DNA from: Moraxellaceae bacterium
GTDB taxonomy: Bacteria; Pseudomonadota; Gammaproteobacteria; Burkholderiales; Rhodocyclaceae
Direction of reading: 5' to 3'
Length of the DNA stretch: 64,000 nucleotides
Assembly: GCA_031119205.1 (NCBI GenBank)
Contig: JAVHYF010000001.1
Location: forward strand, 171,687 to 235,686
Shown here: piece by piece, positions 24,687 to 34,108 of the stretch
Numbering within the stretch: position 1 is the first letter of the stretch
Layout of the letters: every line of letters starts with the position of its first letter
Notes under the pieces: model-generated
Database searches by the model: none
Told to the model about the DNA's origin: nothing
Seen by the model: only the letters and a program-made list of their open reading frames with translations
Program-made: the position numbers and the translations under genes

Positions 24687-25769
24687 TCAGCTCTCGCCGG
24701 TCAGCGCCGCCAGCAGCTCCGCCTGGTGCTCGGCGATCAGGCCATCCACCAGCTCGCCGATTTCGCCATCCATCGCCGCGTCCAGCTTGTACAGCGTGAG
24801 GTTGACGCGGTGGTCGGTGATGCGGCCCTGCGGGAAGTTGTAGGTGCGGATGCGCTCGGAGCGGTCGCCGCTGCCGATCAGACTCTTGCGCGTCGCCGCC
24901 TCCTTCGCCTGCGCCTCGCGCAGCTGGCCATCCTTGATGCGCGCTGCCAGCACGGAGAGCGCCTGCGCCTTGTTGCGATGCTGCGAACGGTCGTCCTGGC
25001 ATTCGACGACGATGCCGGTCGGGATATGCGTGATGCGTACCGCCGAATCCGTCTTGTTGATGTGCTGGCCGCCCGCACCACTGGCGCGGAAAGTGTCGAT
25101 GCGCAGATCCGCCGGGTTGATCTCCACCTCGCCTACCTCGTCCGCTTCCGGCATCACGGCCACCGTGCAGGCGGAGGTGTGGATGCGGCCCTGGGTCTCG
25201 GTCACCGGCACGCGCTGCACACGGTGGCCGCCGGACTCGAATTTCAGCTTGGAGTACGCGCCACTGCCCACCACGCGGGCGATGACTTCCTTGTAGCCGC
25301 CGAGGTCGGATTCGTTGGCGGACACGATTTCCACCTTCCAGCCGCTGCGCTCGGCGTAACGCGTGTACATACGCAGCAGGTCGCCCGCGAATAGCGCCGC
25401 CTCGTCACCACCGGTGCCGGCGCGCACTTCCAGGAACAGGTTGCGGTCATCGTTCGGGTCACGCGGCAGCAGGGCGATCTGCAGTTCCTGCTCGGCACGC
25501 GTCTGCGTGGCGCGCGCGACGTCCAGCTCGCTCTGCGCCAGCTCCTTCATGTCGGGATCGGACAGCAGCTCGTGTGCGGTAGCCTCGTCGTCCTCAGCCT
25601 GGCGGAACTGGCGGAACAGTTCGACCACCGGGGTGATCTCGGCGTGCTCGCGGGTGAACTTGCGGTACTGGTCCATGTCGCTGGTGACGGCCTCGGTCGC
25701 CAGCAGGCGATCAAGCTCTTCCAGGCGCTCGGTCAGTTGCACGAGCTTGCTGCGGATGCTGTCTTTCAT
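24687..25769 (-). CDS. prfA: Peptide chain release factor 1
   Basis: Reads UAG and UAA and triggers peptide release. 360 residues. The GGQ loop is [14 protein letters not shown], and the codon-reading tripeptide is P-V-T in [13 protein letters not shown], consistent with RF1 (P-A/V-T) rather than RF2 (SPF). The ATG overlaps the hemA stop (ATGA), so translation is coupled. The usual next gene, prmC (methylates the GGQ Gln), is absent here; a heat-shock gene follows instead. Confidence 0.96.
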   Translation of the reverse strand: MKDSIRSKLVQLTERLEELDRLLATEAVTSDMDQYRKFTREHAEITPVVELFRQFRQAEDDEATAHELLSDPDMKELAQSELDVARATQTRAEQELQIALLPRDPNDDRNLFLEVRAGTGGDEAALFAGDLLRMYTRYAERSGWKVEIVSANESDLGGYKEVIARVVGSGAYSKLKFESGGHRVQRVPVTETQGRIHTSACTVAVMPEADEVGEVEINPADLRIDTFRASGAGGQHINKTDSAVRITHIPTGIVVECQDDRSQHRNKAQALSVLAARIKDGQLREAQAKEAATRKSLIGSGDRSERIRTYNFPQGRITDHRVNLTLYKLDAAMDGEIGELVDGLIAEHQAELLAALTGES

Positions 25770-27070
25770 GCGGAGTCGTCGTTATACGCGTCGCGGCCGG
25801 CGCCACGGCCGTCAGGCTGGCCGGGTTGTTCGATCTGCTCGAGCTGGAAGAGGCGCTGCACGGTGCCCACCGCCTGCACGCCTTCGGCACTGCGCAGGAA
25901 CTGGGTGGGACTGTGCAACAGCTTGTTGGTGAGGCCCTGGCTCAGTGCTTCGAGCACGGCCTGCGGATCGTCGCCACGCGACAGGGCGCGCAGGGCGCGC
26001 TCCATCTCTGCTTGACGCACGGCCTCGGCCTGATCGCGCAAGGCACGGATGGTCGGCACCGCATCGCGGTTGGCCACCCACTGCAGGAAGCCGGACACGC
26101 CGGTGTCGATGATCGCCTCGGCCTCCTGCACGGCGGCATGGCGCGACTCGACGCCGGCGGAAACGATCTGGGCCAGGTCATCCACGGTGTACAGGAATAC
26201 GTCGGAAATCTGGGCGGCCTCGGGCTCGATGTCGCGCGGCACGGCCAGGTCCACCATCACCATCGGGCGGCGGCGGCGTGCCTTGATGGCGCGCTCGGCC
26301 ATGCCGCGGCCGATGATGGGCAAGGGGCTGGCGGTGCAACTCACCACCACGTCGTAGTGCGACAGGCGCTCGCCCACCGCCTCCAGCGGCAGCACGTCGG
26401 CGCGCACCTTCAGGGCCAGCGCCTCGGCGCGTGCCACGGTGCGGTTGGCAATCGTCATGCGGCGCGGGTTGGCGCCAGCGAAGTGGGCGGCGCACAGGTC
26501 GATCATCTCGCCGGCGCCGATGAACAGCACCGAGCATTCGTCGATACGCTCGAAGATGCGTTCCGACAGATGCACCGCCGCGGCGGCCATCGACACGATG
26601 TTGGCGCCGATGGCCGTGGTGGAACGCACCTCCTTGGCCACCGCGAAGCTGTTCTGGAACAGCTTGTGCAGCAGGCTGCCCAGCGTGCCGGCGGATTCGG
26701 CATGACGCGCCGCCTCCTTCATCTGGCCGAGGATCTGCGGCTCGCCCAGCACCATGGAGTCCAGCCCGCTGGCGACGCGGAAGATGTGACGCACCGCCTC
26801 GCGGTCGGGGTAGGTGTAGAGGTAGGGAGAGATTTCGGCCAGCGACAGGCCGTGGTAGCGCGCCAGCCAGGCCGCCGCATGCTCCGGCGCATCGGTCGCG
26901 CAGACCAGCTCGGTGCGGTTGCAGGTGGACACGATGGCCGCCTCCATCACCGCACCGCCGCCACTCAGATCCGCCAGCGCAGCGCGCAGGCGCTCCGGCT
27001 GGATGGCCACACGTTCGCGGATCGCGACCGGGGCAGTCTGGTGGTTGAGGCCGAGGGCAAACAGCGGCAT
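25766..27070 (-). CDS. hemA: Glutamyl-tRNA reductase
   Basis: First step of C5 heme synthesis: reduces glutamyl-tRNA to glutamate-1-semialdehyde with NADPH. 434 residues. The start [15 protein letters not shown] places the catalytic Cys exactly at 50 (VSTCNRTEL), as in E. coli; an upstream extension of the frame is not needed. The NADPH site is LFIGAGEM (about 183-190), and the C-terminal dimerisation domain is complete. A long leader separates it from a possible extended -10 promoter near 27293. Confidence 0.96.
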   Translation of the reverse strand: MPLFALGLNHQTAPVAIRERVAIQPERLRAALADLSGGGAVMEAAIVSTCNRTELVCATDAPEHAAAWLARYHGLSLAEISPYLYTYPDREAVRHIFRVASGLDSMVLGEPQILGQMKEAARHAESAGTLGSLLHKLFQNSFAVAKEVRSTTAIGANIVSMAAAAVHLSERIFERIDECSVLFIGAGEMIDLCAAHFAGANPRRMTIANRTVARAEALALKVRADVLPLEAVGERLSHYDVVVSCTASPLPIIGRGMAERAIKARRRRPMVMVDLAVPRDIEPEAAQISDVFLYTVDDLAQIVSAGVESRHAAVQEAEAIIDTGVSGFLQWVANRDAVPTIRALRDQAEAVRQAEMERALRALSRGDDPQAVLEALSQGLTNKLLHSPTQFLRSAEGVQAVGTVQRLFQLEQIEQPGQPDGRGAGRDAYNDDSA

Positions 27071-27162
27071 GGGCGAACAGATAGTGGAATCAGCGTTTAT
27101 GGCACGAAGCCTCGCGACTTGCAAAGACCACCGCCGCTCATGGTCAGGATTCCTGAAACGGA

Positions 27163-27193
27163 AACGGGCCGATCTCTGGAAGCTCGGCCCGTT
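27163..27193 (-). terminator. Hairpin in hemA upstream region
   Basis: Inverted repeat AACGGGCCGA / TCGGCCCGTT around an 11-base loop. On the minus strand it is followed by TCCGTTTC, so it could be a weak terminator or attenuator in the hemA leader. No other evidence. Confidence 0.35.
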
Positions 27194-27588
27194 GGAAACC
27201 GGATGGGTTTGCAGCGATGCTAGGCAGGCTGCATGAACAGCACCAACCTCTTTGTGCTCTGAAAGCGGCGCAAGCAATTGATTGCGCAACGGATTGTATC
27301 ACGCGGCATGCAGCCATCCCGGCCCGGCCAGCGGCTTCGCAATGCCACGGAATGTCGTTGCGAGTGGGCAAAACGAAACACTCACCGGCGCTTCGCCTGC
27401 CTATGACAGACGGTTTGCTTTTGTCCGTCGACGTCGAGGTTGGACGCGACTGCCGGCGCAAGCACCAGCTCCCTGGCGCACAGAGTGCAGCGTTTGAGGG
27501 TCTTGATCGCTTCGCCGGCGGCACCCCAAGCCCGCTCGCCACGCCAGACATGGTTTCGTCGCACTCGAGCAAGCGCGTCTTGCTGCGA

Positions 27589-27719
27589 CTACTCAGACAC
27601 ACCGGGCGCCGAGCTCCAGCTGAAGCGCTTGCCGCACGCACGACACATCAGGCGTCCTTCGGGCGTCCATCGGAAAGCTCATACGGCTTGCCTGCATCAC
27701 ATCGAGGGCAGCGTTTCAC
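27589..27719 (-). pseudogene. Decayed zinc-ribbon gene fragment
   Basis: One frame reads VKRCPRCDAGKPYELSDG from 27719. A second frame, ending at a TAG at 27589, reads RWTPEGRLMCRACGKRFSW. Joined by a single frameshift they give a C-x2-C ... C-x2-C ribbon resembling those of small zinc-ribbon proteins or transposase N-termini. No downstream body of a gene is found. Interpretation as a remnant is tentative. Confidence 0.35.
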
Positions 27720-27835
27720 ACCTGACCAGTCCGGGACTGGTCAGGCGGGGGGTGGGGGTTACCTTCTGCTGAGCAAGTGCCATCCGTGGATGGCGCTCGA
27801 TCCGGGATCTGTCAGATGAGATGCGCAGTCGTGCT

Positions 27836-29146
27836 TCAGGGATACAGGCCACGCATCTCGCGTGCGTGCAGAATCCGCTGGCAAGCCACGATGAACGTGG
27901 CGGTACGCAGACTTACCTTGTGCTCCCGGGCCACCTGCCACACGCCCGCGAAGGCCTCTTGCATGATGCGCACCAGCCTCGCATTGATCTCGTCCTCGCT
28001 CCAGAAGAAGCTGGAGAAATCCTGGACCCATTCGAAGTAGCTCACCGTCACGCCGCCGGCGTTGGCGATCACGTCCGGCAAGACCAGCACGCCATTGTCA
28101 TTGAGGATGTCGTCGGCATCGGTCGTCGTAGGACCGTTTGCTCCCTCGATCACTAGCCTGGCCTTTATTCCACCTGCGTTGGCTTTGGTGATCTGGTTCT
28201 CCAGTGCGGCGGGGATCAGGATCTCGCATTCGACGCTCCAGAAGTCCGCGCTGGACAAAGCCTCACCGCTTGAAAAGCCACTCACACCGCCGGTGGAATT
28301 CACGTGCTCCAGCAGCGCTGGCACGTCGAAGCCGCTGTGATTGACGATGGTCCCGGTATGGTCCTGGACCGCGACGACTTTCGCGCCAGCCTCAGCGAAT
28401 AGCCTCCCGGCAATCCTGCCCACGTTGCCAAAGCCCTGCACGGCAATGCGGGCTCCGTCAATTGGCAGCCCGATCAGCTTTGCGGCTTCCACTCCGACGG
28501 TGAAGACACCACGGCCGGTCGCCTCCACGCGGCCGAGCGACCCGCCAAGATCCACGGGCTTGCCGGTGACCACGCCTGTGGCAGTCGCACCGACGTTCAT
28601 GGAGTAGGTGTCCATCATCCATGCCATGACCTGGCCATTCGTGTTGACGTCCGGCGCCGGAATGTCCTTGGAGGGGCCGATCAGCAGGCCGATCTCGCTG
28701 GTGTAACGCCGAGTAAGCCGCTCGAGCTCACCACGCGAAAGCTTCCCGGGATCGACGCGGATGCCGCCTTTGGCGCCACCGTAGGGCACGTTCACCGCCG
28801 CGTTCTTCACGGACATCCAGGCCGACAAAGCCATCACCTCGGACAGCGTGACGTCCTCATGGAAGCGCACGCCCCCCTTGCCGGGGCCACGGCTCAGGTT
28901 GTGCTGGACGCGGTAGCCTTCGAAGTGGGCGATGGTGCCGTTGTCCAGCTCGATCGGAACATCCACCACCAGGATGCGCTTGGGCCGCTTGAGCGTCTCA
29001 ACCCATCGCGCCAGGCCTCCCAGGTACGGAGTTACCCGGTCGATCTGCTGCAGGTAGTTGCCCCATGGGCCAAGATGGTCGGCCTGCAGATAGGACGGTA
29101 AGGCGTGTGTTGGCAGAGCGGAGGAACTGTTTTCGACGGTGGTCAT
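27836..29146 (-). CDS. gdhA: Glutamate dehydrogenase
   Basis: Interconverts glutamate and 2-oxoglutarate plus ammonia using NAD(P)H. 436 residues (hexameric GluD/RocG type). The glutamate site [14 protein letters not shown] with the catalytic-region lysines, PYGGAKGGI, and the Rossmann motif VQGFGNVG are intact, and it ends RGLYP. I use the ATG at 29146 ([12 protein letters not shown]); a longer frame upstream looks spurious. It is on the same strand as, and 185 bases after, the ornithine-cyclodeaminase-like gene, so it may collect the amino nitrogen released by that locus. Whether it uses NAD or NADP is not clear from sequence. Confidence 0.92.
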   Translation of the reverse strand: MTTVENSSSALPTHALPSYLQADHLGPWGNYLQQIDRVTPYLGGLARWVETLKRPKRILVVDVPIELDNGTIAHFEGYRVQHNLSRGPGKGGVRFHEDVTLSEVMALSAWMSVKNAAVNVPYGGAKGGIRVDPGKLSRGELERLTRRYTSEIGLLIGPSKDIPAPDVNTNGQVMAWMMDTYSMNVGATATGVVTGKPVDLGGSLGRVEATGRGVFTVGVEAAKLIGLPIDGARIAVQGFGNVGRIAGRLFAEAGAKVVAVQDHTGTIVNHSGFDVPALLEHVNSTGGVSGFSSGEALSSADFWSVECEILIPAALENQITKANAGGIKARLVIEGANGPTTTDADDILNDNGVLVLPDVIANAGGVTVSYFEWVQDFSSFFWSEDEINARLVRIMQEAFAGVWQVAREHKVSLRTATFIVACQRILHAREMRGLYP

Positions 29147-29299
29147 GGGATCGAACTCGATGGAACAGGTGGCGTACGCGGCCATCCGGCCTTGCGCCGT
29201 CGACACGACGCCCCGGAGTGGCGGCAGGCGGCCCAGGCGGGAGGGGCCGCCGTCACCGCGTGGTGGTTTGCTGCCCGCGCGTCGACGGCGACAACGACT

Positions 29300-29325
29300 G
29301 GCGTCGCGGCGCTTGCCGCGACGCC
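29300..29325 (-). terminator. Hairpin after the catabolic operon
   Basis: Perfect 11-base-pair stem (GGCGTCGCGGC) with loop GCTT, 6 bases beyond the stop of the ornithine-cyclodeaminase-like gene. No T tract. Probably slows or ends the kinase-enolase-OCD transcript before gdhA. Confidence 0.45.
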
Positions 29326-29331
29326 TGAGGA

Positions 29332-30453
29332 TCAGCCCTGGCTCGGGGCGTCCCAGAGGTTCAGCCGGGTGCCGATGCCTTTGCTCTGCGCGTTCCGCAG
29401 GACGTCGTAGCCCCAGCTGATGTCAAACACGGCCATGCCGCAGGCAAAGAAGATCACGCGGTCGCTCTCTCTCTCGCGGCCCACCTTGTCGCCGTTGACC
29501 ACGTCGCCCAGGCCGGTGGAATCGGCCAGCGCCGGCAGCTTTCCCGCGTCGATCAGGCGGTACAGCGGGCCGCCGATCACGCCGCTGTAGTAGCCCTCCT
29601 TGTTGCCCGAGGCAATCGCGTCCTCCACGTAGGCCTCGTGCAGCTGCGTGTGGTCGTAGACGATGCGTGCGCTGGTCAGGAAGGACTCATCCGTATTGAC
29701 CGGACCAGACACCAGGATGGTCGCCCCGGGCTTGATCCACTCGTCCTTGAAGTGCAGCGGCTTCAGGCGCGAGGCGGCGACGCTGATGACGTCCGCGCCG
29801 CGGAAACCGGACTCGGTGTTCTCGGTGCCCACCGCATCGATGCCGTAGGTGTCCTTGATCCACGCCGCGAACTCGTTGGCCTTCTCCAGGAAGAGGTCGA
29901 AGCACACCACCGACTTGATCGACTTGAGCTGCGTGATGACAGCCGCGAAGCAAGCCTTGTTGATCGGACCGCAGCCCACGACCGCCATCGTCGTGCTGTC
30001 GGGGTTGGCCAGATGCTTGGCACCCACGGCTGGCACAGCGCCAGTGCGTGCCGCGCTCAACAGGTTGGCTGACATCAGCGCGAGCGGCGCGCCGGTGTCC
30101 TTGTCGTTGAGCATCATCGTCAGGATGGAGCGTGGCAGGCCCTTCTGCATGTTGGCATGGTTCGAGCCATACCACTTGTTGCCGCACACGTCGAAGCGGC
30201 CGCCCAGGTAGCCGGGCATGGCGGCGAAACGACGGTCCGGGCCGGCCACAGGCATGTTGGGGAACTTGGTCTCCTTGGGGAAGACGATGGTCATGCCGTG
30301 GCTGTTGTGGTTCGCGCCACCCATCAGGTAGTCGCCCTTGCCCAGCAGGCTGAACGTCTCTTCGCAGACGATCACGCACTGCGCGGCGTCCAGCACGCCG
30401 GCGGCAATCATGTCGGGCTCGGACAGGTAGGTGAAGTCGATCTTCGTGCTCAT
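29332..30453 (-). CDS. Ornithine cyclodeaminase / mu-crystallin family protein
   Basis: A 373-residue NAD(P)-dependent enzyme of the OCD family, which includes ornithine cyclodeaminase, ketimine reductases, alanine dehydrogenase and SbnB. The Rossmann motif [13 protein letters not shown] is near residue 165, and a substrate Arg/Lys region lies around KWYGSN. The N-terminal 60 residues contain an unusual [16 protein letters not shown] stretch. It is the third gene after a glycerate-kinase-like gene and an enolase-like gene. The likely reaction is oxidative deamination or imine reduction of an amino acid; the substrate is unknown. The ATG at 30453 is preferred; the frame extends to a TTG at 30489. 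Confidence 0.82.
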   Translation of the reverse strand: MSTKIDFTYLSEPDMIAAGVLDAAQCVIVCEETFSLLGKGDYLMGGANHNSHGMTIVFPKETKFPNMPVAGPDRRFAAMPGYLGGRFDVCGNKWYGSNHANMQKGLPRSILTMMLNDKDTGAPLALMSANLLSAARTGAVPAVGAKHLANPDSTTMAVVGCGPINKACFAAVITQLKSIKSVVCFDLFLEKANEFAAWIKDTYGIDAVGTENTESGFRGADVISVAASRLKPLHFKDEWIKPGATILVSGPVNTDESFLTSARIVYDHTQLHEAYVEDAIASGNKEGYYSGVIGGPLYRLIDAGKLPALADSTGLGDVVNGDKVGRERESDRVIFFACGMAVFDISWGYDVLRNAQSKGIGTRLNLWDAPSQG

Positions 30454-30485
30454 GGTGTTCTCGGTGTAGTTGGAGGGGACAGGGG

Positions 30486-31760
30486 TCAAAAGCGCAGCAG
30501 GTGCGTGATGTCGTACAGGTGGCAGCCCTCGCTGCGGGCGTTGGCCCGCATCAGGAAGTTCAGCTTCTCGATGCGCTCGCCCGAGCGCGGTGCACCGTTC
30601 TTCTGGAATGGCACCTGCAGGCCCACGGACAGGTCCATCACGACGTCGTCGACGACGCCACCCGAACGGCCCGACGGGACCGCGACCATGCCGTGCTGCC
30701 GGGCGAACTGGTAGGCATCCAGGGCCTCGGTGATCGTGCCGACCTGGTTGGGCTTCAGGACGAATCCGTCCACCGCTTTCGTGTCGAAGGCCTTCTTGAG
30801 GAATTCCAGCCTGGTGACCGTGAGGTCATCGCCCAGGATCAGCGTGCGTGTGATCTCGCGATGCGCGTCCTGGTAGCCCTGCCAGTCGTTTTCGTCGAGC
30901 AGGTCTTCGATGAAGACGAGGTCGAATTTCTCGGTAAGCCGCCTGGCATAGGCGATCAGGGCAGCGGTGGTCACGCGTTCGCCCTTGAGCAGGTAGGTGC
31001 CGGTCGCCTTGTCGTAGAACTCGCTCGAAGCGCAGTCCAGTGCGAAGGCGACCCTGCCGCTGTAGCCAGCACGCTCGATGGCGCGCTGCATGAGTCCGAG
31101 CACCAGTTCGGGATCGTCCGAAGGCGCCGCGTAGCCGTAGGAACTGGCCACGCGAGGCCTGGTGCCCACATGCTCGGTCAGCACCTCGTTGAGCTTGTGG
31201 AACACGGAGATCGCCATCTCGATGGACTGGTCGATGCTGTCGGTCCCGTAAGGAACGATCAGGAACTCGTTGAACGACTGCGTGTACTCGCCGTAGTGGC
31301 CACCATTCACCACGTTGAAGCAAGGCACCGGCACGGTTCGGATCGGGCCGCCCGCGATGTGCTTGTACAGCGGGATGCGCCGTGCGTCCGCGGCGGCACG
31401 AAACACCGCAATGGACGTGGAGTAGATGGAGTTGCCACCCAGCACGCGCTTGTCCGGCGTGCCGTCCAGTTCGATCATGCGTTGGTCGACCGCGCGCTGG
31501 TCGTTGACGTCCAGGCCGGTGATGGCCGGTCCGATGAGCCTGGCGACCGCGTCGACGGCCTTGTGCACACTCAGGCCGCCATAGGTCGCGGCATCGCCGT
31601 CGCGCAGCACGAAGGCCTCGTGCATGCCCACCGAAGTGCCTGTCGGTGCCGCGCCGCGGCCGATGGCACCGCTCTCGGTGCGGATCTCGACCTCGACGGC
31701 CGGACGGCACTTGCAATCGATGATCTGTTGCGCCTGAACGGAGACGATCCTGTCGGCCAT
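30486..31760 (-). CDS. Divergent enolase-superfamily protein (enolase paralogue)
   Basis: A 424-residue protein with the complete two-domain enolase fold. The Mg ligands align: ALDCASSEFY, FIEDLLDENDW and ILGDDLTVT; the general-base Lys is in VLKPNQVGTITE. The catalytic loops differ: SGASTG is replaced by TGTSVG, the SHRSGE loop by SGRSGG (loss of the conserved His and Glu), and the KTGS segment by FQKNGA. So it probably does not act on 2-phosphoglycerate itself but on a related phospho-hydroxyacid. It starts one base after the kinase stop and is surely co-translated. It is not the housekeeping eno (no pyrG or kdsA beside it). Confidence 0.85.
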   Translation of the reverse strand: MADRIVSVQAQQIIDCKCRPAVEVEIRTESGAIGRGAAPTGTSVGMHEAFVLRDGDAATYGGLSVHKAVDAVARLIGPAITGLDVNDQRAVDQRMIELDGTPDKRVLGGNSIYSTSIAVFRAAADARRIPLYKHIAGGPIRTVPVPCFNVVNGGHYGEYTQSFNEFLIVPYGTDSIDQSIEMAISVFHKLNEVLTEHVGTRPRVASSYGYAAPSDDPELVLGLMQRAIERAGYSGRVAFALDCASSEFYDKATGTYLLKGERVTTAALIAYARRLTEKFDLVFIEDLLDENDWQGYQDAHREITRTLILGDDLTVTRLEFLKKAFDTKAVDGFVLKPNQVGTITEALDAYQFARQHGMVAVPSGRSGGVVDDVVMDLSVGLQVPFQKNGAPRSGERIEKLNFLMRANARSEGCHLYDITHLLRF

Positions 31761-31761
31761 G

Positions 31762-33168
31762 TCAGCGGCCCTCCAGCGCGGGCACGTACAGGATGTTCAG
31801 GTCGCACAGGTTGGTGCCCGTGTTGCCTGTAAAGATGGCCGAGTCGATCGCGTCGAGCGCCTCGAAGGTGCTGTGCTCGCGCAGGGACTGGTAGAGGTTG
31901 ATCCCCTTGGCGCGCGCTGCGGCGAAACTTTTGGAATCGGTGATGCCTCCGGCCACCCTGGTCGTGCCGTCCGTGCCTTCGCTGTCGATGGACAGCAGAC
32001 AGGCACCGGGTGCCTTGGCGGCGGCAATGGCAAAACCAACTGCCATCTCCTGGCCAGGGCCGCCATGGCCCTTGATCGCGGCGTTGTCCAGGATCTGCGT
32101 CGTGACCTCGCCCGAGCTCAGCAGCACGCACGGCGGCCGGACCGGATTGCCATAGGCCTGGATCTCGCGCGCCATCGAAGCCATGAAGGTGCCGGCATCG
32201 CGGCTCTCGCCTTCCAGGAAGGAAGAGACGATCAGCGCCGGCACGCCGAGCTCCTCACAGGCCTGCCTGGCGTAGAGGCAGGAGTCCGGCAGCGTATTGA
32301 GCAGGAAGTAGGTGTTGTCCGGGAAGGCCTTGGGCGTCTCGCCCTCCTCGCCTACGCTGGCCAGGTACTGCACGATGCTCCTGGGCAGCTTGTCTTCCAG
32401 CGCGAAGTTGACGATCGTGGCGCGCGCATCGTCCAGCGTCGTCGCATCGGGCCCGATGGGGGTGCTCTTGTAGGCCTTGTAGGGCTGCGCGATGTCGCCG
32501 GTGGCCGGCGTTCCGACGGCGTCGCTGATGCCGATGCCGATGAGTTCGGCGCCGCGTTCCCGGATGCGTTGGGCCAGCATGCCGCCGTTCAATGCGGAGA
32601 CATGGCGCCGCACGGCGTTGATCTCGTAGATCCCGGCGCCCGACTTCAGCAGCACGTCGGTCGCATCGATCTCGTCCTGCAGCGTGATGCCCTCGCGTGG
32701 GCAGGACATGAGGGCTGAACTACCACCGCTGATCACGGCGATGAACAGGTCGTCGGCACTGGCCTGTTCCACGACCTTGAGGATCTCCCTGGACGCGCGA
32801 TAGCCCTCTTCGTTGGGCAGCGGGTGCCCCCCCACGTAGACCTCGGTCTTCTGGAAGCGGTCCGTCTCCTCGTGGATCTTCACGATGGCGATGCCGCGCG
32901 TCAGCCGGTCGCCGAGGACATGGTCCACCGCCATGGCCATGTGGTTGCAGGCCTTACCGGCACCGAACAGATAGATGTTGCGCTTCTTCGTGAGGTCCCA
33001 GCACTTGGTGCCGACATGGAGCACATCGCCTTCGAGCCGCATGATGCTGCGGATGCGGACATAGCCATCCAGCCGGGTCAGTGTGCGGTCGGCGATTTCC
33101 AGCACGAGCCGCCGCGACTCCACATCGCCGCTTCCGGTCAGGGTTTCCGCGTTTCGAATCTTGTTCAT
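31762..33168 (-). CDS. Glycerate-2-kinase-like (MOFRL family) protein
   Basis: A 468-residue member of the GckA/TtuD glycerate 2-kinase family. Seen: FGAGKACNHMAMAV near residue 70, the ISGGSSALMSCPREGITL loop, and the C-terminal MOFRL-type GGPGQEMAVGFAIAA with SEGTDGTTRVAGGITD. It would phosphorylate O2 of D-glycerate or an analogue, giving the substrate class that enolases dehydrate. SALNGGMLA replaces the usual SxIKGGxLA. The ATG at 33168 has GAGGAG at spacing 5. An ATTGTCGACAAT operator lies 32 bases upstream. First gene of the kinase-enolase-OCD operon. Confidence 0.86.
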   Translation of the reverse strand: MNKIRNAETLTGSGDVESRRLVLEIADRTLTRLDGYVRIRSIMRLEGDVLHVGTKCWDLTKKRNIYLFGAGKACNHMAMAVDHVLGDRLTRGIAIVKIHEETDRFQKTEVYVGGHPLPNEEGYRASREILKVVEQASADDLFIAVISGGSSALMSCPREGITLQDEIDATDVLLKSGAGIYEINAVRRHVSALNGGMLAQRIRERGAELIGIGISDAVGTPATGDIAQPYKAYKSTPIGPDATTLDDARATIVNFALEDKLPRSIVQYLASVGEEGETPKAFPDNTYFLLNTLPDSCLYARQACEELGVPALIVSSFLEGESRDAGTFMASMAREIQAYGNPVRPPCVLLSSGEVTTQILDNAAIKGHGGPGQEMAVGFAIAAAKAPGACLLSIDSEGTDGTTRVAGGITDSKSFAAARAKGINLYQSLREHSTFEALDAIDSAIFTGNTGTNLCDLNILYVPALEGR

Positions 33169-33199
33169 ATCACTCCTCGTTAATGACTGACGATTGATG

Positions 33200-33211
33200 A
33201 TTGTCGACAAT
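33200..33211 (-). promoter_or_regulatory. GntR operator before the kinase operon
   Basis: Perfect palindrome ATTGTCGACAAT, 32 bases before the glycerate-kinase-like start. The adjoining bases (CGATTGATG and TTAATGA) resemble those beside the copy at 39677. TTGTNNACAA is a typical FCD-type GntR core. Confidence 0.78.
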
Positions 33212-33366
33212 ATGGCCGGGCAAATTTTTTTGCTGCAACGGCCGGGAAGTCGTCGCAGCAGTCAATCCGCTGGCTGCAGGAGGCGGCACCTGCAACCCTT
33301 TCCCGCATCCATCGGTGACGCAAAGTGCTCCACCCCGCACATGCCTTCGTCACATCCGGCGCCGTC

Positions 33367-34044
33367 TCAGGGCGACGCCTTCTCGCGCAGCCAAGCCAGC
33401 AGTCGCTTGCCTTCACTCTCGCTGTGCTGCCAGGCCTCGTGTGCGGCCCGGTCCGCATCGCCAGCCAGCAGCGCCTCGGCCATCGGGCGGTGCTGCTCCA
33501 TGATGTCGTCGGGGCCTTCGGCCACGTTGTTGCTGGTCGCGATGTACAGGCGCACCTGCTGCTCCACCAGCTGGTACTGGCGCGCCAGGCGCGAATGGCC
33601 GGCAGACTCGACGATGACGCGGTGCAGGGCAAAGTCGCAATCGCTGATCTTCTTCATGTTGCCGCGCCGACACGCCGCCAGCAGGGCGTCGTAGGCATTG
33701 GCGATATGCTCGCGCACGGCGGGGTCGGGACTCTGTGCTGCGAGCTTGGCGGCCAGGCTTTCCAGGCTGGCGCGCAGCGTCCAGAGCTCCCACACGTCGT
33801 CGACACTCAGATCTGCGACCTGCCAGCCCGTGTACGGGATCTGCACCACGATGCCTTCGCTGGCCAGGCGCTGCAGGCCCGTGCGCAAGGTGGCGCGCGC
33901 CACCCCCATCTGGTCGGCAAGAGCCACCTCGGTCAGGCGCGCACCGGGCTGCACCGAGCCGGACAGGATGAATTCGCGCAGGTTGTCGGTGGTCTGGTTC
34001 TCCACCGATTGCTTGGCAACGGGGCGGGGCTGGGATTGCTTCAT
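33367..34044 (-). CDS. GntR-family regulator, FCD subfamily
   Basis: A 225-residue repressor. The N-terminal winged helix (about 15-78) contains LTEVALADQMGVARATLRTG. The C-terminal all-helical FCD domain (85-215) has the metal-ligand pattern with DCDFALHRVIVESAG, HRPMAEALL and the late AAHEAWQHSE. FCD regulators bind carboxylic acids via a metal, which suits a sugar-acid or hydroxyacid pathway. An identical operator sits before it, before the kinase operon and before the transport operon, so it should control all three and itself. Confidence 0.88.
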   Translation of the reverse strand: MKQSQPRPVAKQSVENQTTDNLREFILSGSVQPGARLTEVALADQMGVARATLRTGLQRLASEGIVVQIPYTGWQVADLSVDDVWELWTLRASLESLAAKLAAQSPDPAVREHIANAYDALLAACRRGNMKKISDCDFALHRVIVESAGHSRLARQYQLVEQQVRLYIATSNNVAEGPDDIMEQHRPMAEALLAGDADRAAHEAWQHSESEGKRLLAWLREKASP

Positions 34045-34082
34045 GGCGGGCAGTGGATCCGGGGTATCGAGGAATGGCGGAT

Positions 34083-34096
34083 GATTGTCGACAATC
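34083..34096 (-). promoter_or_regulatory. GntR operator before the regulator gene
   Basis: 14-base perfect palindrome GATTGTCGACAATC, 39 bases before the GntR start and just after the livF stop. It matches the copies at 33200 and 39677. Autoregulation is inferred. Confidence 0.78.
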
Positions 34097-34108
34097 GGTT
34101 ATCTTCTG

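Larger units (their letters stand above)
27071..27835. other. Long intergenic region upstream of hemA
   Basis: 765 bases without an intact gene. It holds (i) a hairpin at 27163-27193, a 10-pair stem AACGGGCCGA with an 11-base loop; (ii) a possible extended -10 box TGATACAAT on the minus strand at 27301-27293 for hemA; and (iii) a decayed zinc-ribbon coding remnant at 27589-27719. Open frames here lack ribosome sites and normal codon use. It may mark the left edge of the acquired locus that starts with glutamate dehydrogenase. Confidence 0.5.

Noticed and set aside
27071..27835. Second attachment site (copy of the tRNA-Phe 3' end)
   Set aside because: No stretch resembling bases 40730-40775 was found by eye; the left border of the island remains undefined.
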